The notes beneath the pieces were generated by a model. The model was not told where the DNA came from and did no database searches. It saw only the letters and a list, made by a program, of their open reading frames with translations. Source: Paracoccus liaowanqingii (lineage in GTDB: Bacteria; Pseudomonadota; Alphaproteobacteria; Rhodobacterales; Rhodobacteraceae). From it: DNA of 64,000 nucleotides. This document shows positions 63,005 to 64,000 of the stretch, piece after piece; positions within the stretch are counted from its first letter, which is position 1, and each line of letters begins with the position of its first letter. Where the stretch lies: NCBI RefSeq assembly GCF_004683865.2, contig NZ_CP040765.1:62001-126000 (forward strand), in the 5' to 3' direction. The position numbers and the translations under genes were made by a program.

Positions 63005-63700
63005 GTGACCTGCCCTCCGTTGGTCCCTCGGTCATAACGAGAGTCCGCCGGTTTGTGCGCTGCTCCCCGACCTTGGACCGCCGGATGCTGGAGTTTTCCG
63101 GCTCGGTCATGGCGACGGGCTGGCTGCGCCGCCGGGATAATGCAGGGCGATCGGGACGTTATATCCGATCGCACTATGAGGTCGGTCCTCGTTGTAGTGC
63201 CTACGCCAAGTCTCCAGTTTTTCCTGCGCGTCCACAAGGCTCATGAAGTTGCCATTGTCGCGCCATTGGTCCGAGCGGCAATGGCGACGCGCGTTCAGGC
63301 ATTCGGACCGGAGCTTGCTGTTGAACGCCTCGATGAAGCCATTGTCGGTGGGCTTGCCAGGGCGTGAGAAGTCCAGGGTGATATCGTTGGCGTAGTCCCA
63401 CAGATCGAGGTCGCGCGAGATGAACTCGCTGCCCGTCGACCCGGATCGTCCTGGGATAGCCGACCTCGGCACAGATCCGTTCCAGTGTCCGGACCACATC
63501 CTCGCCGCGGTAGGTGAAGCGCGGGTCAGCTGCTGGACAAAAACGGGAATGCGTGTCGACGATCGTCAGGATCCGCAGCTTGTTGCCTAGGGCGAGTTGG
63601 TCATGAACAAAATCCATGGCCCAGACATCGTTCAGCCCGACAGCCTCCTGGCGATCTTCGCGCAGTTTGGTCTTCACCGGGGGAGTGTCATGAACTTTGT
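63005..63700 (-). pseudogene. IS3-family ORFB fragment with frameshift
   Basis: Minus-strand frames 63677-63201 and 63499-63107 together give the rve integrase core: 'EAVGLNDVWAMDFVHDQLALGNKLRILTIVDTHSRF', 'YRGEDVVRTLERICAEVGYPRTIRVD', then in the other frame 'SEFISRDLDLWDYANDITLDFSRPGKPTDNGFIEAFNSKLRSECLN' and 'WRRHYNEDRPHSAIGYN'. A frameshift at the 'RVD(Q)GSEF' site and the lack of ORFA and of the ORFB start show it is dead. Its left end lies near 63005. Confidence 0.82.
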
Positions 63701-63705
63701 GTATC

Positions 63706-63960
63706 TGGGCAGGCCCATGGGCCGAGCAGAACGACGTCGCCTGGCACTACATTGACCCCGGCAAGCCGCAGCGGAACGCTTTTATCGAGTCGTTCAACGG
63801 CAGTTTGCGCGACGAGCTGCTGAACGAGGAGATCTTCGACACCCTGGATGACGCCCGTTGCAAGATCGCCCTCTGGCACTATAACTACAATGCCCTCAGG
63901 CGACACTCCTCGCTCGGTCCAGCCCTGAGCGCGAGACATTCGGGGCAAAAAAACTCCCGG
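63706..63960 (+). pseudogene. IS3-family ORFB 3' fragment
   Basis: The plus strand encodes '[20 protein letters not shown]' and '[20 protein letters not shown]', '[24 protein letters not shown]', the C-terminal third of an IS3-type integrase. It is unlike the fragment at 63005 and in the opposite direction, so it is from another element, joined back to back near 63700. The frame is open to beyond 63960 near the window end. Confidence 0.8.
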
Positions 63961-64000
63961 ACCACAGACAGAAGATCGTCAAGCAGAAGCAGCAACGACT

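Overview
The window is high-GC alphaproteobacterial DNA. Gene content (chrB/chrA with a rhodanese-fused ChrB, dmeR/dmeF, a CueR-led copper cluster, BrnTA and RelE/DinJ pairs, ArdC, many insertion sequences) fits a Rhodobacteraceae/Paracoccus-like accessory replicon or large plasmid; the assignment is inference, no rRNA, tRNA or replication gene was recognised.

Layout. 1-6.9 kb: end of a TonB-dependent receptor, then a MarR-type regulator divergent from a detoxification gene set (DUF899, DUF1428, two VOC proteins, two GFA proteins, two GSTs) with a perfect 20-bp palindrome in the divergent promoter. 6.9-11 kb: an IS21-family element lying between a 5'-truncated SDR gene and a 3'-truncated ardC. 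11.8-12.5 kb: BrnT/BrnA toxin-antitoxin with a tandem 32-bp repeat in its promoter. 12.5-13.4 kb: gene remnants. 13.4-30 kb: metal-resistance island: rhodanese, chrB-chrA, a HupE-type membrane protein, a nickel-type CsoR/RcnR regulator with an MFS exporter, then a long copper cluster (HMA protein, glutaredoxin-MauE, DUF411, CueR, DUF305, CusF-like, cupredoxin, multicopper oxidase, TolC, LD-transpeptidase, cytochrome c). 30-30.7 kb: RelE/DinJ. 31.1 kb: IS256 copy 1. 32.7-34.5 kb: a decayed second chrA fragment, dmeR-dmeF and a WD40 pseudogene.

34.9-41.9 kb is the most interesting part: a six-gene, one-direction cassette encoding a 50-residue peptide with a microcin/colicin-V-like leader and an Arg-rich plus (Asn-Ser)n core, a ParB/sulfiredoxin-like protein of unknown role, an HlyD-type adaptor, a C39-peptidase ABC exporter with all catalytic residues, a histidine kinase and an OmpR-type response regulator. 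It reads as a secreted-peptide system, either a bacteriocin or a peptide signal with its own sensor. No immunity gene was recognised. 42-48.5 kb: an ECF sigma/anti-sigma pair, an alpha/beta hydrolase, a DUF1611-like P-loop protein and an ABC-like protein lacking Walker A, divergent from a subtilase with a long Asp/Gly tract.

48.7-64 kb is IS-rich: an IS1182 element beside a truncated ihfB-like pseudogene, a polysaccharide pyruvyl transferase split by an IS427-type element, and an IS66 element whose tnpC is split by an IS630 element and by IS256 copy 2. Target duplications let the original order be reconstructed. A three-gene sensory operon (output-domain protein, HisKA_2 kinase, receiver protein) and two IS3-family remnants close the window.
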